64,000 nt of DNA, from NCBI RefSeq assembly GCF_026340675.1, contig NZ_JAPEOX010000001.1, positions 1,860,001 through 1,924,000 of the forward strand. Direction: 5' to 3'. This stretch comes from Streptomyces sp. NBC_01264 (GTDB lineage Bacteria > Actinomycetota > Actinomycetes > Streptomycetales > Streptomycetaceae). The first letter of the stretch is position 1; every line of letters begins with the position of its first letter. The notes beneath the pieces were generated by a model. The model made no database searches and was not told the DNA's origin. It was given only the letters and a program-made list of their open reading frames with translations. The position numbers were made by a program, and so were the translations under genes. Below, one piece after another: positions 8,758 through 17,403 of this stretch.

Positions 8758-9283
8758 GCTCCTCCTTCGTTCCGCCCCGACCCTGCGTTCACTGTATTCA
8801 GGAAACCTAGTTTTAGCCACTTGTGCGGTTCGCCGAACACAGATAACTTCGACTCAGCGAACGATACCGGCCGGCAGTCGGAGATCCCACCCTCGCGTCC
8901 AAGTCGTGATGGTCGGATTCTCCGCAGGTCAGGTGGGTGCTGCGTGGAGTGCGTCGGTTCTAGAGCTATGTCTAGATCTTGCACGGGGGTCTGCGTAGCT
9001 TGTTGCCAACCCCGCCGGACACGGCCGGGCAAGGGGCAGACCAGGGGGAGGGGTCCGGTGAGGACACAGCGCCAGTCACGCACTAGCGGCGGGTAGGCAA
9101 ACAGAAACGGCGCCGGGGAGGAACTCCCAGACGCCGACTGCGCAGCTCGGAGGGCGTCAACTCTCCTGCGCTGCCCAGCAGATCACCTCGGGCCCCGGCA
9201 AGGGCCCGGCAGATCACCTACCTCACTCCGCGCCGGCCCCTTTCCATGGACAGCGGCGCGGAATCATCACGGGAGAGTGTTGC
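8758..9283. other. Intergenic region with direct repeats ahead of the replication module
   Basis: About 525 bases without a convincing gene. It holds the leftward promoter of the XRE gene and the rightward promoter of the replication operon. Two copies of GCAGATCACCT lie at 9178-9188 and 9209-9219, 31 bases apart, flanking a GGGCCC-containing inverted repeat. Two TCTAGA sites, rare in such GC-rich DNA, lie at 8959-8964 and 8971-8976. These could be binding sites for a replication or transfer regulator. Confidence 0.4.
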
Positions 9284-9604
9284 ATGTCCACACCCCTGCG
9301 CGAAAGGCCGCAGATTCCGGCTCACGCCGAGATACCGACTCTGCGGGCCCGCGCGCTTGCCCAGCAGCTCACCACGATGCTGCCGCAGGTCGCCGACCTC
9401 CACATCCGCCTGCAGGACGGCCGCACAACCTGGCCCCACCTCGACGTGAGGGCCACCGGCGCCGACGGGCAGGCGGTGCGGATCAGCCGCACCCAGGCGC
9501 ACGTCGCCGCCCGCTGGATCATCCGCACCTACCCTGCAGCCAACTGGGCAGCACGCCGCACCTTTGACCTTCGGTCCGGTGCGCTCGATGGCGGTGCCGC
9601 CTGA
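9284..9604 (+). CDS. Hypothetical plasmid-type protein
   Basis: A 106-residue soluble protein, 'MSTPLRERPQIPAHAEIPTL' to 'FDLRSGALDGGAA', without a family I recognise. ATG9284 has GGGAGAG eight bases upstream. Its TGA overlaps the ATG of the replication initiator-like gene by one base (9604), so it is the first gene of that operon. The middle reads like a mixed alpha/beta domain ('HLDVRATGADGQAVRISRTQ'). A role in replication or copy control is only suggested by position. Confidence 0.65.
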   Translation: MSTPLRERPQIPAHAEIPTLRARALAQQLTTMLPQVADLHIRLQDGRTTWPHLDVRATGADGQAVRISRTQAHVAARWIIRTYPAANWAARRTFDLRSGALDGGAA

Positions 9605-10665
9605 TGGCTCGCATCCGCACGATCAAGCCCGAGGCCTTCGAGTCGGAGGACCTTGCCTCGGTCGACATCACCGCCATGGTCACCTTCTTCGGGCTGCTCA
9701 CCCAGGCCGACGACCACGGTCGCTTCCGCGACCACCCGGCGATCATCGCCGGGCGGCTCTGGGCTCTCCGCGCCGACCACACCCCGGCAGACGTGGCCAG
9801 GGACCTCGACCAGCTGGCCGGCGCAGGCCTCATCTGCCGCTACACGGGGTGCGACGGCGGGCAGTACCTGCACTTTGTGACCTGGGAGAAGCACCAGAAG
9901 ATCGACCGCGCCTCAGCGTCTCGGCGACCGCGGTGCCCCGTGCACCAGAGCCACAGCAAGTGCAGCGAGTGCGACGGGGCCTCGTGCCCAGCCTCCTCCG
10001 CTCCGGCCACGACAGCGGCACCGACCACTCCCGCCGAGCTCTGCGGTCCCCGCCCAAAGGACTCGATGAACACTCGACGAGCCCTCGATCACACCATTTC
10101 GCCGGATTCGACGCCCTCTGCGGCTCCAGGGGCCTCCCGCGCCGACAGCAACACCGGTCTGAAGTCGACTCCACCGGCGCTCCAGCAGGCTCTTCCCGGA
10201 AGCCCGGAGGAATCCGCAGGTCAGACGGTTCTCGATGAGCCTTCGACACAACTGCGCGAGGGCTCGGCGTCTGGATCTAGGATCCTGGATCTTGGATCTT
10301 TCCCTAAGGGGGGCGCTGCCCCCGCGCCGGAGTCCGCACCCGGATCGATATCGGCAAAGGACCTGCTGGCCGAGTATGTGGCGGCCTGCTCGCAACCGGT
10401 GCCGCAGACGGTGCGCGGACTGATCGGCCGCCACACCAAGGGACTGCTGGAAGAAGGCTTCGACCCGGCGGTCATCCGAGCCGCCCTGGAGCGCCTCCGC
10501 GTCAAGGGCCTGCACGCCAGCGTCCTCCCGAGCCTGGTCAACGAGGCACTGAACGCCTCTCCGCCGGCATCCGCCTCCGGCGCGGGGCCCTGGGCCAGCG
10601 CCCGGCCCGCCTATCAGCCCTGGCAGAACCCCACCGACAGCTCGGTCTACGAGGAGTCCCTGTGA
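9604..10665 (+). CDS. Phage/plasmid replication initiator-like protein (winged-helix replisome organiser type)
   Basis: A 353-residue protein whose N-terminus 'MARIRTIKPEAFESEDLASV' and following 'FGLLTQADDHGRFRDHPAII' match the winged-helix start of phage and plasmid replisome-organiser proteins. A Cys-rich linker ('CPVHQSHSKCSECDGASC', about residues 119-136) and a long Ser/Ala/Pro-rich stretch separate it from a C-terminal helical domain ('PQTVRGLIGRHTKGLLEEGF'), which is where DnaD-like loader contacts would be expected. The next gene, a DnaC-like ATPase, overlaps by four bases, supporting an origin-recognition plus helicase-loader pair. Four tandem GGATCT-type heptamers lie inside the coding region (10273-10300). 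Confidence 0.65.
   Translation: MARIRTIKPEAFESEDLASVDITAMVTFFGLLTQADDHGRFRDHPAIIAGRLWALRADHTPADVARDLDQLAGAGLICRYTGCDGGQYLHFVTWEKHQKIDRASASRRPRCPVHQSHSKCSECDGASCPASSAPATTAAPTTPAELCGPRPKDSMNTRRALDHTISPDSTPSAAPGASRADSNTGLKSTPPALQQALPGSPEESAGQTVLDEPSTQLREGSASGSRILDLGSFPKGGAAPAPESAPGSISAKDLLAEYVAACSQPVPQTVRGLIGRHTKGLLEEGFDPAVIRAALERLRVKGLHASVLPSLVNEALNASPPASASGAGPWASARPAYQPWQNPTDSSVYEESL
10273..10300 (+). repeat. Four tandem 7-bp GGATCYN repeats inside the replication gene
   Basis: The units GGATCTA, GGATCCT, GGATCTT and GGATCTT follow each other without gaps at 10273-10300. They fall in the low-complexity linker of the initiator-like protein. Short tandem repeats inside or beside a rep gene can act as iterons, so this is a candidate origin element. 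The repeat is directly visible; the role is inferred. Confidence 0.45.
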
Positions 10666-11399
10666 ACCGACGCACGCACACCCGTGATCCGCTGGCGCTG
10701 GGCGAGACCACCTCGGTGAGCCGCATTCGGGCGAAGTTCGCGGCGATGGGGATCGATCCGGGCCGACCGGTGGCCGACACTCCGGCAGCAATTCCCGCGC
10801 TGGAGGCGGCGCACGCGCGGATCCCCTCGCGCTACCAGCGGGCGACGATCTCAGACCCACGGGTCAGCCGGTGGGTGGACGACGTCGTCGAGCGCTCCTC
10901 GGCTCCCCACACCGCTGGGCGCCGGGAGGTGGCGACGGGTCCCTCGCTGCTGCTGCTCGGAGCGACCGGGGTCGGCAAGACGCACGAGGCCTTCGCCGCG
11001 ATCCGGGCCCTGATCGCCACCGGGATCGTCGTCCGGTGGGAGTCCGTCACGGCCGCCGACCTGTACGCCGAAATGCGCCCTCGGCAGGGTGTCGACCCGG
11101 AGTGGATGCTGCGGCGCCTTGTGCGGATCCCGGTCCTGCACCTGGACGACCTGGGTGCTGCAACGACCACCCGGTGGACCGAGGAGCTGACTTACCGGCT
11201 GATCAACCACCGGTACAACCGCGAGCTGCCGACGCTGATCACCAGCAACCTCGCCCCCGCGCGCACCCCCTCGATGCCTGCCGACCAGCCGGTGCTGCGC
11301 GAGCAGATCGGCGACCGCGTCGCCTCGCGCCTCGTCGGAATGTGCCAGCAGATCGCCATGACCGGACCGGATCGCCGCCGGACACGAACCTCCGCCTGA
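10662..11399 (+). CDS. DnaC/IstB-like ATP-binding helicase loader
   Basis: A 245-residue AAA+ protein. A Walker A motif GATGVGKT lies in 'LLLLGATGVGKTHEAFAAI' (about residues 98-116), a Walker B in 'IPVLHLDDLGAATTT', and a sensor-1 strand in 'LPTLITSNLAP'. This is the DnaC/IstB pattern used to load replicative helicase. GTG10662 overlaps the stop of the initiator-like gene. The first 95 residues are specific to this protein and may contact the initiator. With the upstream gene it forms the replication core of an integrated or autonomous element. Confidence 0.8.
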   Translation: MNRRTHTRDPLALGETTSVSRIRAKFAAMGIDPGRPVADTPAAIPALEAAHARIPSRYQRATISDPRVSRWVDDVVERSSAPHTAGRREVATGPSLLLLGATGVGKTHEAFAAIRALIATGIVVRWESVTAADLYAEMRPRQGVDPEWMLRRLVRIPVLHLDDLGAATTTRWTEELTYRLINHRYNRELPTLITSNLAPARTPSMPADQPVLREQIGDRVASRLVGMCQQIAMTGPDRRRTRTSA

Positions 11400-11511
11400 C
11401 CAGCCTCCGCTCCCCCTGCCAACCCTCACCGCCTGGACCCGCCACGCCGCGCTGCCCTGCTGCAGCGCCGTGGTGACCGCGTGCCGGCCGTGAAGCACAA
11501 CGGAGAACACC

Positions 11512-12132
11512 TTGCGATACATCACCACCCACGAGAACCCCCTTGTCGGCATGCTCGGGATCACCGACCGAAGCTGGGCCGAGCGAGGCTCCTGCTACGG
11601 CATGGACGCAACCGAGGCCGACGAGATCTTCTTCCCGACGGTCACCAACACGAAGAGCACTGAGGAAGCGCGGTCCATCTGCGCAACCTGCCCGGTCGTG
11701 CAGCAGTGCTTCGACGGCGCCATGGACAGCGACGCCCGGAGGGGATTCCGAGCCGGACTCACCGAGGCAGAACGGCGCCCCTTCCACAACAAGGTCGCCA
11801 AGCGCCTTGACTACAACCGCGTGCACGCCACCTTCCGGGGCCGCGACGTCGCCCTGTCGATTCCCGAGCGCAACGCTGTGGTCCGCCAGGCCTACCTTCG
11901 GGGATGGAGCGTCGAGCGCCTGGTGATGCTGCTGCAGAGCGAGTTCGACTACACCCGCCGGTTGATGCGCGAGCAGGCCGAGCTGGTGACGGACCGCGAC
12001 CGCGATTGGCTCCGGCAGATGTCCCGCGCGCGCGAGGCCGGCGATCAGGCGAGGGCCGCGAGCGCGCCCACCACCGACGCCCCTGCCGCCCGCGGCTCGG
12101 AGCTCCGAATGGCCTTCGGGGAGGCCGCGTGA
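11512..12132 (+). CDS. WhiB-family iron-sulfur regulator with a long C-terminal extension
   Basis: A 206-residue protein. The N-terminal third has the four cluster-binding cysteines of the Wbl family at about residues 28, 57, 60 and 66 ('CATCPVVQQC' gives the last three) and the 'GFRAGLTEAER' turn that normally precedes the basic DNA-binding tail. The C-terminal 120 residues are helical and charged and exceed the usual Wbl length of 80-120. Plasmid- and phage-borne WhiB proteins of this type are known in actinobacteria. The TGA overlaps the GTG of the next gene, so the two are coupled. The TTG11512 start codes for 'MRYITTHENPL' and sits after AACGGAGAA. Confidence 0.85.
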   Translation: MRYITTHENPLVGMLGITDRSWAERGSCYGMDATEADEIFFPTVTNTKSTEEARSICATCPVVQQCFDGAMDSDARRGFRAGLTEAERRPFHNKVAKRLDYNRVHATFRGRDVALSIPERNAVVRQAYLRGWSVERLVMLLQSEFDYTRRLMREQAELVTDRDRDWLRQMSRAREAGDQARAASAPTTDAPAARGSELRMAFGEAA

Positions 12133-13117
12133 AGGACTCCCCCGCGCACACCGTCGCCCCCATCGGGTTCTGGGACCGCCTCGCGATCATCACGCTCGGC
12201 ACGGCCGGCTGCGCCCTGTCGTACGACGCCCTCCAGCAGATGGCCGTGGCCATCCACGTCCGGGGATTCCTGACCTACCTGTTCCCGCTGGTGGTCGACG
12301 GATTCATCGCCTACGGCGTGCGGGCCCTGCTGGTGCTCGCCGAAGCGCCTCTGCGTGCCCGGCTGTACGTGTGGACGCTCTTCGGCACGGCAACCGCCTC
12401 CAGCATCTGGGCGAACGCACTTCACGCGGTACGTCTCAACCAGCAGGCCCTCAGCCCCAACGGACTGCAACTGGGCGACACCGTGGTGGCGATCCTGTCC
12501 ACGCTCGCCCCCCTTGCGCTCGCCGGCGCGGTCCACCTCTACATCCTCATCACCCGGCACCACCCCGCGGACCAGATGCGGACCAGACCTGCGGACCAAC
12601 CCACCACCCCTCTGGTCCGGTCCAGCACATCCCTCGTCCGGTCCGTCGCGTCGGAGGCGGATGTCATCGGACCAGACCGCCTGTGCAAAGTCATCGTTCA
12701 GGCGGACCAGGAGGAGGCGGACCACACCGCTGGCCGCGATCCGCACAGTGGGGAAGGCGACGAGACGGTGGCCCCCATGGCGGACCACCCCCTGCCCAGC
12801 GAAGCGGGCGGGGGCACACCGGCGGCGGCCCTCCGACCCCACCTGGGGAGCGACCTCGCCGCACACGAGCCTGAACCCGATCACGGCCGTTCTGGCAAAG
12901 CCGCAGGTGGCATCGCGGACCAAGCCCTCCCGCACCCCGTCGAGCAAGGCGGACCAGACCCTGCGGCGGACCACGCTCCCGACGCAGATCCTGCACTGGA
13001 GCCTCCAGGGGCCGGACCAGACCCGGCCTCAGACCAGCACAGCGACAGGACGGGAGAAGGATTGAGGTGCCCCGAAGTTCTCGGACAGGGGCCCAATAGG
13101 GTTGTCCTGTCAAGGGA

Positions 13118-13423
13118 ATGAGGAAGCACGAAGTGGCACCGCCCAGCAAGTACACCCCGGAGTTCCGCGAGGAAGCAGTCCAGATCGCGCTCCGCTCCAG
13201 CAAGACCGTCTCGGAGACAGCCCGAGAGCTTGAATTGAACCCGGAGACACTCCGGGGCTGGGTGAAAAAGTTCCAGAAACGGCGTGAGCCGGCCGCTGAC
13301 GCTGAGCTGACGGTGAGTGAACGCGCCCGGTTGAAGGAACTCGAACGCCGCATTCGCGAAGTCGAGATGGAGAACGCCTTCCTGAAAAAATGCGCGGCGT
13401 ACTTCGCGAAGGATCCCCGGTAG
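13118..13423 (+). CDS. IS3 OrfA (transposase DNA-binding subunit)
   Basis: A 101-residue protein with a helix-turn-helix ('TVSETARELELNPETLRGWV', about residues 30-49) followed by a leucine-zipper-like coiled coil ('ERARLKELERRIREVEMENA'). This is standard for OrfA of IS3 elements, which binds the terminal repeats. The run AAAAAA at 13385-13390 near its 3' end is the expected -1 frameshift site that fuses OrfA to OrfB to make the active transposase. Confidence 0.92.
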   Translation: MRKHEVAPPSKYTPEFREEAVQIALRSSKTVSETARELELNPETLRGWVKKFQKRREPAADAELTVSERARLKELERRIREVEMENAFLKKCAAYFAKDPR

Positions 13424-14313
13424 CACGCAAGTACGAGTTCATCGAAACGATGCGACTCGACACCGCGGAGTACGTATTTTCTGTCGAGTTCATGTGTGAG
13501 CGGCTCGACGTGTCCAAGTCCGGCTACTACGACTGGCGACGCCGTCCTGATTCTGCGACGGCTCAGCGGCGCGAGGAATTGAAACTGCTCGTCAAGAAAG
13601 CCTTCGAGGTGTCCGACAGTACGTACGGATACCGGCGCATCCGCGCCCAGCTGGCGCGCTGGGGGCACGCCGCCGGCCTGGAGCTCGTGCGCCAGCTCAT
13701 GCGTGAACTGGGCCTGATGCCCTGCCAGCCCCGCCCGAAGCGGTTCAGCCTGACCCAGGCTGCGGCGGGCGCAGTGCCCGACCTCGTCGGCCGGAACTTC
13801 ACCGCCGACACCCCGGGTGAAAAGCTCGTCGGAGACATAACCTACATTCCGACTGGCGAGGGCTGGCTTTATCTCGCGACGGTCATCGACTGCTGCACGA
13901 AGGAAGTCATCGGGTATGCGATGGACGACCACTACCAGACGCCTTTGATATCCCGGGCCATACGCAACGCAGCCCGCAACAGGAAGCTCACCAAGGGGGC
14001 AATTTTTCACTCCGATCGCGGAAGTAACTATATGTCAGCCGAGTTCGGGAAGGCGCTGAACCGGCTCGGCCTCCGCAGATCGTCTGGGCGCACCGGGATC
14101 TGTTTCGACAACGCGATGGCCGAATCGTTCTTCGGAACTCTGAAGAACGAGCGTGTCTCACGTGTGACTTACCTGACCCTCGAGGCCGCCCGGCAGGACA
14201 TCACTCGCTACATCGAATTCTGGTACAATCGCAAACGCCTTCACTCGGCTGTCGGTTACCGGCCTCCGCAGGAAGTCCACGCCGAGTATGCAAGGTTGCG
14301 AATAGCCGCGTGA
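13390..14313 (+). CDS. IS3 OrfB (DDE integrase-type transposase)
   Basis: A 307-residue rve-type protein in the -1 frame relative to OrfA. The catalytic D-D-E residues are visible in 'KLVGDITYIPTGEG', 'HSDRGSNYMS' and 'NAMAESFFGTLKNE'. An HTH_21-like segment 'VKKAFEVSDSTYGYRRI' precedes the catalytic core. The ATG at 13390 uses the last A of the slippery run, so OrfB may be made both alone and as an OrfAB fusion. The full family length is present and nothing in it looks damaged. Confidence 0.92.
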   Translation: MRGVLREGSPVARKYEFIETMRLDTAEYVFSVEFMCERLDVSKSGYYDWRRRPDSATAQRREELKLLVKKAFEVSDSTYGYRRIRAQLARWGHAAGLELVRQLMRELGLMPCQPRPKRFSLTQAAAGAVPDLVGRNFTADTPGEKLVGDITYIPTGEGWLYLATVIDCCTKEVIGYAMDDHYQTPLISRAIRNAARNRKLTKGAIFHSDRGSNYMSAEFGKALNRLGLRRSSGRTGICFDNAMAESFFGTLKNERVSRVTYLTLEAARQDITRYIEFWYNRKRLHSAVGYRPPQEVHAEYARLRIAA

Positions 14314-14697
14314 AATGAACGGTCAGATCCCTGTCCGAAAAACGCGAGGCCCCTCAGATCGGCGGACCAGACCAACACCCCCTTTCCTGACCCGGTCCCC
14401 CTGGAAGTGCTCGTCCCGATCGCCCGCGATGCGGCTCTGGCCGGCGGCCGAATGACGCGCCGAGTCATCGGACCGTACTTGCGCCAGCAGCACCTCACGA
14501 TCAGCAACGAGCGGTTCCGAGAGCTGCAAGAGGTCCTGTACGAGGACGCCGCGCTCGCCCACCTGCCTCGGCCGAAACGTCGAACCCGTTGATGCACGGA
14601 CAACCAGCGCGTCCCTGACCGGTCGGTCACCCATCGCAGAGCGGGGCGTCCCGGAGACAGCTCCGGACGCCTCGCTCCTCTCACTCAAGGAGCCTTC

Positions 14698-14943
14698 GTG
14701 TCCTCATCCGCCAGCAACCGGCCCCCGAAGTCGGCGAACCACCCTGCTGTTGCCGCCGCTTGGGCTGAAGTCCTCGTGCGCCGAGGGCACCTGCACGCAG
14801 CCCTGCCTGCGCCCACGGGCCAATGGCTGGTCCAGGAGGGGCCGGAATCGCCCGTACTGGTGCTGCCCGGCCCCGAAGACCTGCTGGACCTCGCGGCCCA
14901 GGCCCAGCGCCTCGATCACGCGAGCCGGGGCGTCAGCCGATGA
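14698..14943 (+). CDS. Hypothetical small plasmid protein upstream of mobC
   Basis: An 81-residue protein, 'MSSSASNRPPKSANHPAVAA' to 'LAAQAQRLDHASRGVSR'. GTG14698 has AAGGAG eight bases upstream, and its TGA overlaps the ATG of mobC (14940), so it belongs to the mobilisation operon. I do not recognise a family. The composition is soluble and helical at the ends with a short strand region ('GQWLVQEGPESPVLVLPGP'). Confidence 0.6.
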   Translation: MSSSASNRPPKSANHPAVAAAWAEVLVRRGHLHAALPAPTGQWLVQEGPESPVLVLPGPEDLLDLAAQAQRLDHASRGVSR

Positions 14944-15578
14944 CGGATCTGCTCTCGAGCCTGCCCCACGAGACCTACCCGCTACCTATCAACTCGACGT
15001 CAGGGCGAGCAAGTTATCCCATTGGATACTCCACCGTCGGCGGAGTATCCAATGGACCCGGCCCCCAGGGGAGCCGGGAGCCCTCCTGGCACCGGGGGGC
15101 GCCAGGAGGGGAGACTGCGACCGGGGGCGGATCGCAGTCGGAGGAGCAGCCACACACCTGCCACGACAGCGCGTGCGAGCACGTCGAGCGTGTCCAAGCG
15201 CGCCCACGCCGCCGTCCGTACCAGCGCGGGCAGCGCCCGCACGTACGCAACGCCCGACTCAACGACGAAGAACTCGCGGCCATCACCGCCGGCGCCCACG
15301 CTGCCGGTCTGACCGTCGCCGGATTCATCGCCCACGCCGCCCTCGCCGCGGCGCGCGACATCCACAAGACGGCAGCGGAGATCGCTTCCGAACGCGAGGT
15401 GGTCTCAGAGCTGTTCGCCGCCCGTCGGCACCTGGGCTACATCGGCAACAACATCAACCAGATCGCCCACATCCTCAACTCCGGCGGCGACACACCCCAG
15501 ACCGACGCCGCCCTCGCCGCGGTCCATCGGGCAGCACGGCGCCTGGAAGCCGTCACCCAACAGCTGATCGAACGCTAA
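14940..15578 (+). CDS. mobC: MobC-like mobilisation accessory protein
   Basis: A 212-residue frame. The C-terminal half has the MobC signature: 'RLNDEELAAITAGAHAAGLT' then 'VSELFAARRHLGYIGNNINQ' and 'AAVHRAARRLEAVTQQLIER', the ribbon-helix-helix plus helical region that helps a relaxase open oriT. The first 90 residues are low complexity and cover two DNA hairpins, so the true start may be further in. It is directly upstream of the relaxase gene (11 bases) and coupled to the small gene before it. MobC acts in the relaxosome on plasmid DNA. Confidence 0.8.
   Translation: MTDLLSSLPHETYPLPINSTSGRASYPIGYSTVGGVSNGPGPQGSREPSWHRGAPGGETATGGGSQSEEQPHTCHDSACEHVERVQARPRRRPYQRGQRPHVRNARLNDEELAAITAGAHAAGLTVAGFIAHAALAAARDIHKTAAEIASEREVVSELFAARRHLGYIGNNINQIAHILNSGGDTPQTDAALAAVHRAARRLEAVTQQLIER
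15019..15110 (+). other. oriT: Candidate origin of transfer (two perfect hairpins)
   Basis: CCATTGGATACTCC at 15019-15032 is repeated exactly in inverted form at 15042-15055 with a 9-base loop. A second perfect hairpin with 10-base arms (CCCTCCTGGC / GCCAGGAGGG) lies at 15081-15110. They stand inside the 5' part of the mobC frame, just ahead of the relaxase gene, which is where MobC/MobA systems often keep oriT. The inverted repeats are directly visible; the oriT role is inferred from position. Confidence 0.5.
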
Positions 15579-15589
15579 GGCGCCTGCGC

Positions 15590-17323
15590 ATGATCCCCCG
15601 AGTCCACAAGCGCGGCAGCCGCACGATCGGCCTGCTCCACTACCTCTACGGCCCCGGCACCCACGAGGAACACACCGACCCCCACCTGGTCGCCGCCTGG
15701 GACAGCCTCGCCCCCGATCCCGGCCGGGACCCCGAGGCGACCTTGAAGGAACTGCAGCAGCTGCTCGACCAGCCCGTGGACGCTCTGCCCGCTGGCCGGT
15801 GCCCGGACCAGCACGTGTGGCACCTGTCCGTGCGCGCCGCCCCGGAAGACCCGGTGCTGACGGACGAGCAGTGGGGGGACATCGCCCGACGGATGGTCGC
15901 CGCGACCGGCATCGCCGCAGGTGATGATCCTGCAGCCTGCCGGTGGGCGGCCGTACGCCATGCGGACGACCACATTCACATCATCGCCACGACCGTCCGC
16001 GAGGACGGCCGCAAGCCCCGTCTCCACAACGACGCGGCCCGTTCCCAGGCCGAGGCACGCCTCATCGAGGCCGACTACGGTCTGCGGCGTCTCAACGCTG
16101 GTGACAAGACCGCTGCTCAGCGCCCCACCAGCGCCGAGCGGCACAAGGCGGAGCGCACCGGGAGGACCCGTACCGCGCGCGAGGAGCTCCGCGAGACCGT
16201 CCGTCGTGCGGTGGCCGGGGCCGTGAGCGACGCCGAGTTCTTCGACCGGCTCGGCGCCTCCGGCCTCCTCGTCGTTCGCCGGGTCGCGCCCAGCGGTGAC
16301 CTCCTCGGCTACAAGGTCGCCCTGCCCGAGGACCGTAACAAGGACGGCGAACCGATCTTCTACGCCGGCGCGAAGCTGGCTCCCGACCTTTCCCTCCCCC
16401 GGATCCGCCAGCGATACGGACGCGAGGAGGCTCCGGACGAGGCCACGGTCAGCAGTCCGCACAGCGGCGAGGAACGGCCGGGTCCGTCGCAGGCCCGCCG
16501 TTCGGCCACCGGTGCGGTGTGGACAGCACTGCTGGTCATCGACCAGGACGATGACAGCGCGGCGGCCGCCCAGATCGCCGATGCCGGAGAGGTCCTTGAC
16601 GCCCTGGCCAAGACGAGCGCCGCCCACACCAGGCGTGAACTCTCCGATGCAGCCTTCGCGTTCGAGCGGGCATCGCGCTCTCACATCCGTGCCGAACGGC
16701 AGCAGGACCGTGTCCTGCGTCAGGCAGCACGCGACCTGGTCCGGGGAGGTCCCGCTCTGGGCCGTGGTGAGGACGGCGCCGGCACGGCCATGGTCATCGA
16801 CATGTTGTTCTTCCTCGTCATCACCGCCGCGGCCTGGCATGCGAAGAAGGACCATGCACAGCAGGCCGCAGCGGCGCAGCAGGCGGCCGAGTACCTGCGG
16901 GCGGCGTACCTCAACGCGGCCGTGGCGCCCCTTGGGGTCTTGCGTGAACGGGGCCGCCGACTGGCTCCACCGCTCCAGCGCCGGTACGGATCCGCTCTCC
17001 GCGAGGCTGTGCCAGATCTCGCGCAACGGGTCCTCGACGAGGCCGGGTGGCCGGCGCTCGCTGCGACGCTCGCGGAGGCCGAGGCAGCTGGTCACGAAGT
17101 GGGGCCGCTGCTGGCCGAGGCCGCCTCGCGCCGCGAGCTGGATACCGCGGAGTCGATGTCCGACGTGCTGGTGTGGCGCCTTCGGCGCCTGGCAGACCTT
17201 CCTGCCGCTGCTGGTACCGGTCCTCGCCCTCGAAGCACCAAGCCGAGCACCGTCCGCTCCGGGCGGGCCTTCGTCCCAGGTCAGAGCGGGCATAAGCGCG
17301 ATCAGCCGACGCCGAGCCAATGA
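15590..17323 (+). CDS. mobA: MobA-type relaxase / mobilisation nuclease
   Basis: A 577-residue protein beginning 'MIPRVHKRGSRTIGLLHYLY', the usual start of actinobacterial relaxases. The metal-binding histidine motif is 'WAAVRHADDHIHIIATTVRE' (about residues 123-142). A helical C-terminal half follows, with one hydrophobic segment 'VIDMLFFLVITAAAWHAKK' that could anchor it at the membrane. ATG15590 lies 11 bases after mobC. Relaxases nick oriT and stay bound to the transferred strand; with MobC, this makes the element mobilisable. Confidence 0.88.
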   Translation: MIPRVHKRGSRTIGLLHYLYGPGTHEEHTDPHLVAAWDSLAPDPGRDPEATLKELQQLLDQPVDALPAGRCPDQHVWHLSVRAAPEDPVLTDEQWGDIARRMVAATGIAAGDDPAACRWAAVRHADDHIHIIATTVREDGRKPRLHNDAARSQAEARLIEADYGLRRLNAGDKTAAQRPTSAERHKAERTGRTRTAREELRETVRRAVAGAVSDAEFFDRLGASGLLVVRRVAPSGDLLGYKVALPEDRNKDGEPIFYAGAKLAPDLSLPRIRQRYGREEAPDEATVSSPHSGEERPGPSQARRSATGAVWTALLVIDQDDDSAAAAQIADAGEVLDALAKTSAAHTRRELSDAAFAFERASRSHIRAERQQDRVLRQAARDLVRGGPALGRGEDGAGTAMVIDMLFFLVITAAAWHAKKDHAQQAAAAQQAAEYLRAAYLNAAVAPLGVLRERGRRLAPPLQRRYGSALREAVPDLAQRVLDEAGWPALAATLAEAEAAGHEVGPLLAEAASRRELDTAESMSDVLVWRLRRLADLPAAAGTGPRPRSTKPSTVRSGRAFVPGQSGHKRDQPTPSQ

Positions 17324-17403
17324 TCTTTTCGTTAGTAGAAGTGCGAGCCGCTGTCGGGAGAGGATTCTCCCCTGCCACCACACCCCAGGCCCGGGAGGCG
17401 CCC

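Larger units (their letters stand above)
13063..14356 (+). mobile_element. IS3-family insertion sequence, complete, with 3-bp target duplication
   Basis: The element is 1294 bases. The left end begins TGAGGTGCCCCGAAG and the right end, reversed, begins TGAGGGGCCTCGCGT; both continue into TCGGACAGGG, giving 28-bp terminal inverted repeats with 22 matches. GAT lies directly outside both ends (13060-13062 and 14357-14359), as expected for IS3. It carries overlapping orfA and orfB with a slippery A6 run, so it looks intact and possibly active. Its insertion splits the DUF2637 gene. Confidence 0.9.
12129..14592 (+). pseudogene. DUF2637 membrane-protein gene, split by an IS3 element
   Basis: GTG12129 overlaps the whiB stop. 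The first part (12129-13062) encodes four transmembrane segments typical of DUF2637 proteins of Streptomyces plasmids ('FWDRLAIITLGTAGCALSYD', 'GFLTYLFPLVVDGFIAYGVR') and a long acidic linker. An IS3-family element then intervenes at 13063-14356. After one copy of the 3-bp target duplication (GAT) is removed, the frame continues at 14360 as 'SADQTNTPFPDPVPLEVLVP' and ends at 14592 with 'EDAALAHLPRPKRRTR', a helical DNA-binding-like tail. The reconstructed gene is 1167 bases (388 residues). As it stands the C-terminal domain is lost. Confidence 0.8.

Noticed and set aside
9178..9219. GCAGATCACCT pair considered as a CRISPR or iteron array
   Set aside because: Only two copies with a 31-base period; too few for either call, so it is recorded as a repeat in the intergenic entry only.
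12045..12974. 309-codon minus-strand frame opposite the DUF2637 gene
   Set aside because: The plus strand has clear membrane helices and an overlap with whiB; the antisense is a shadow.
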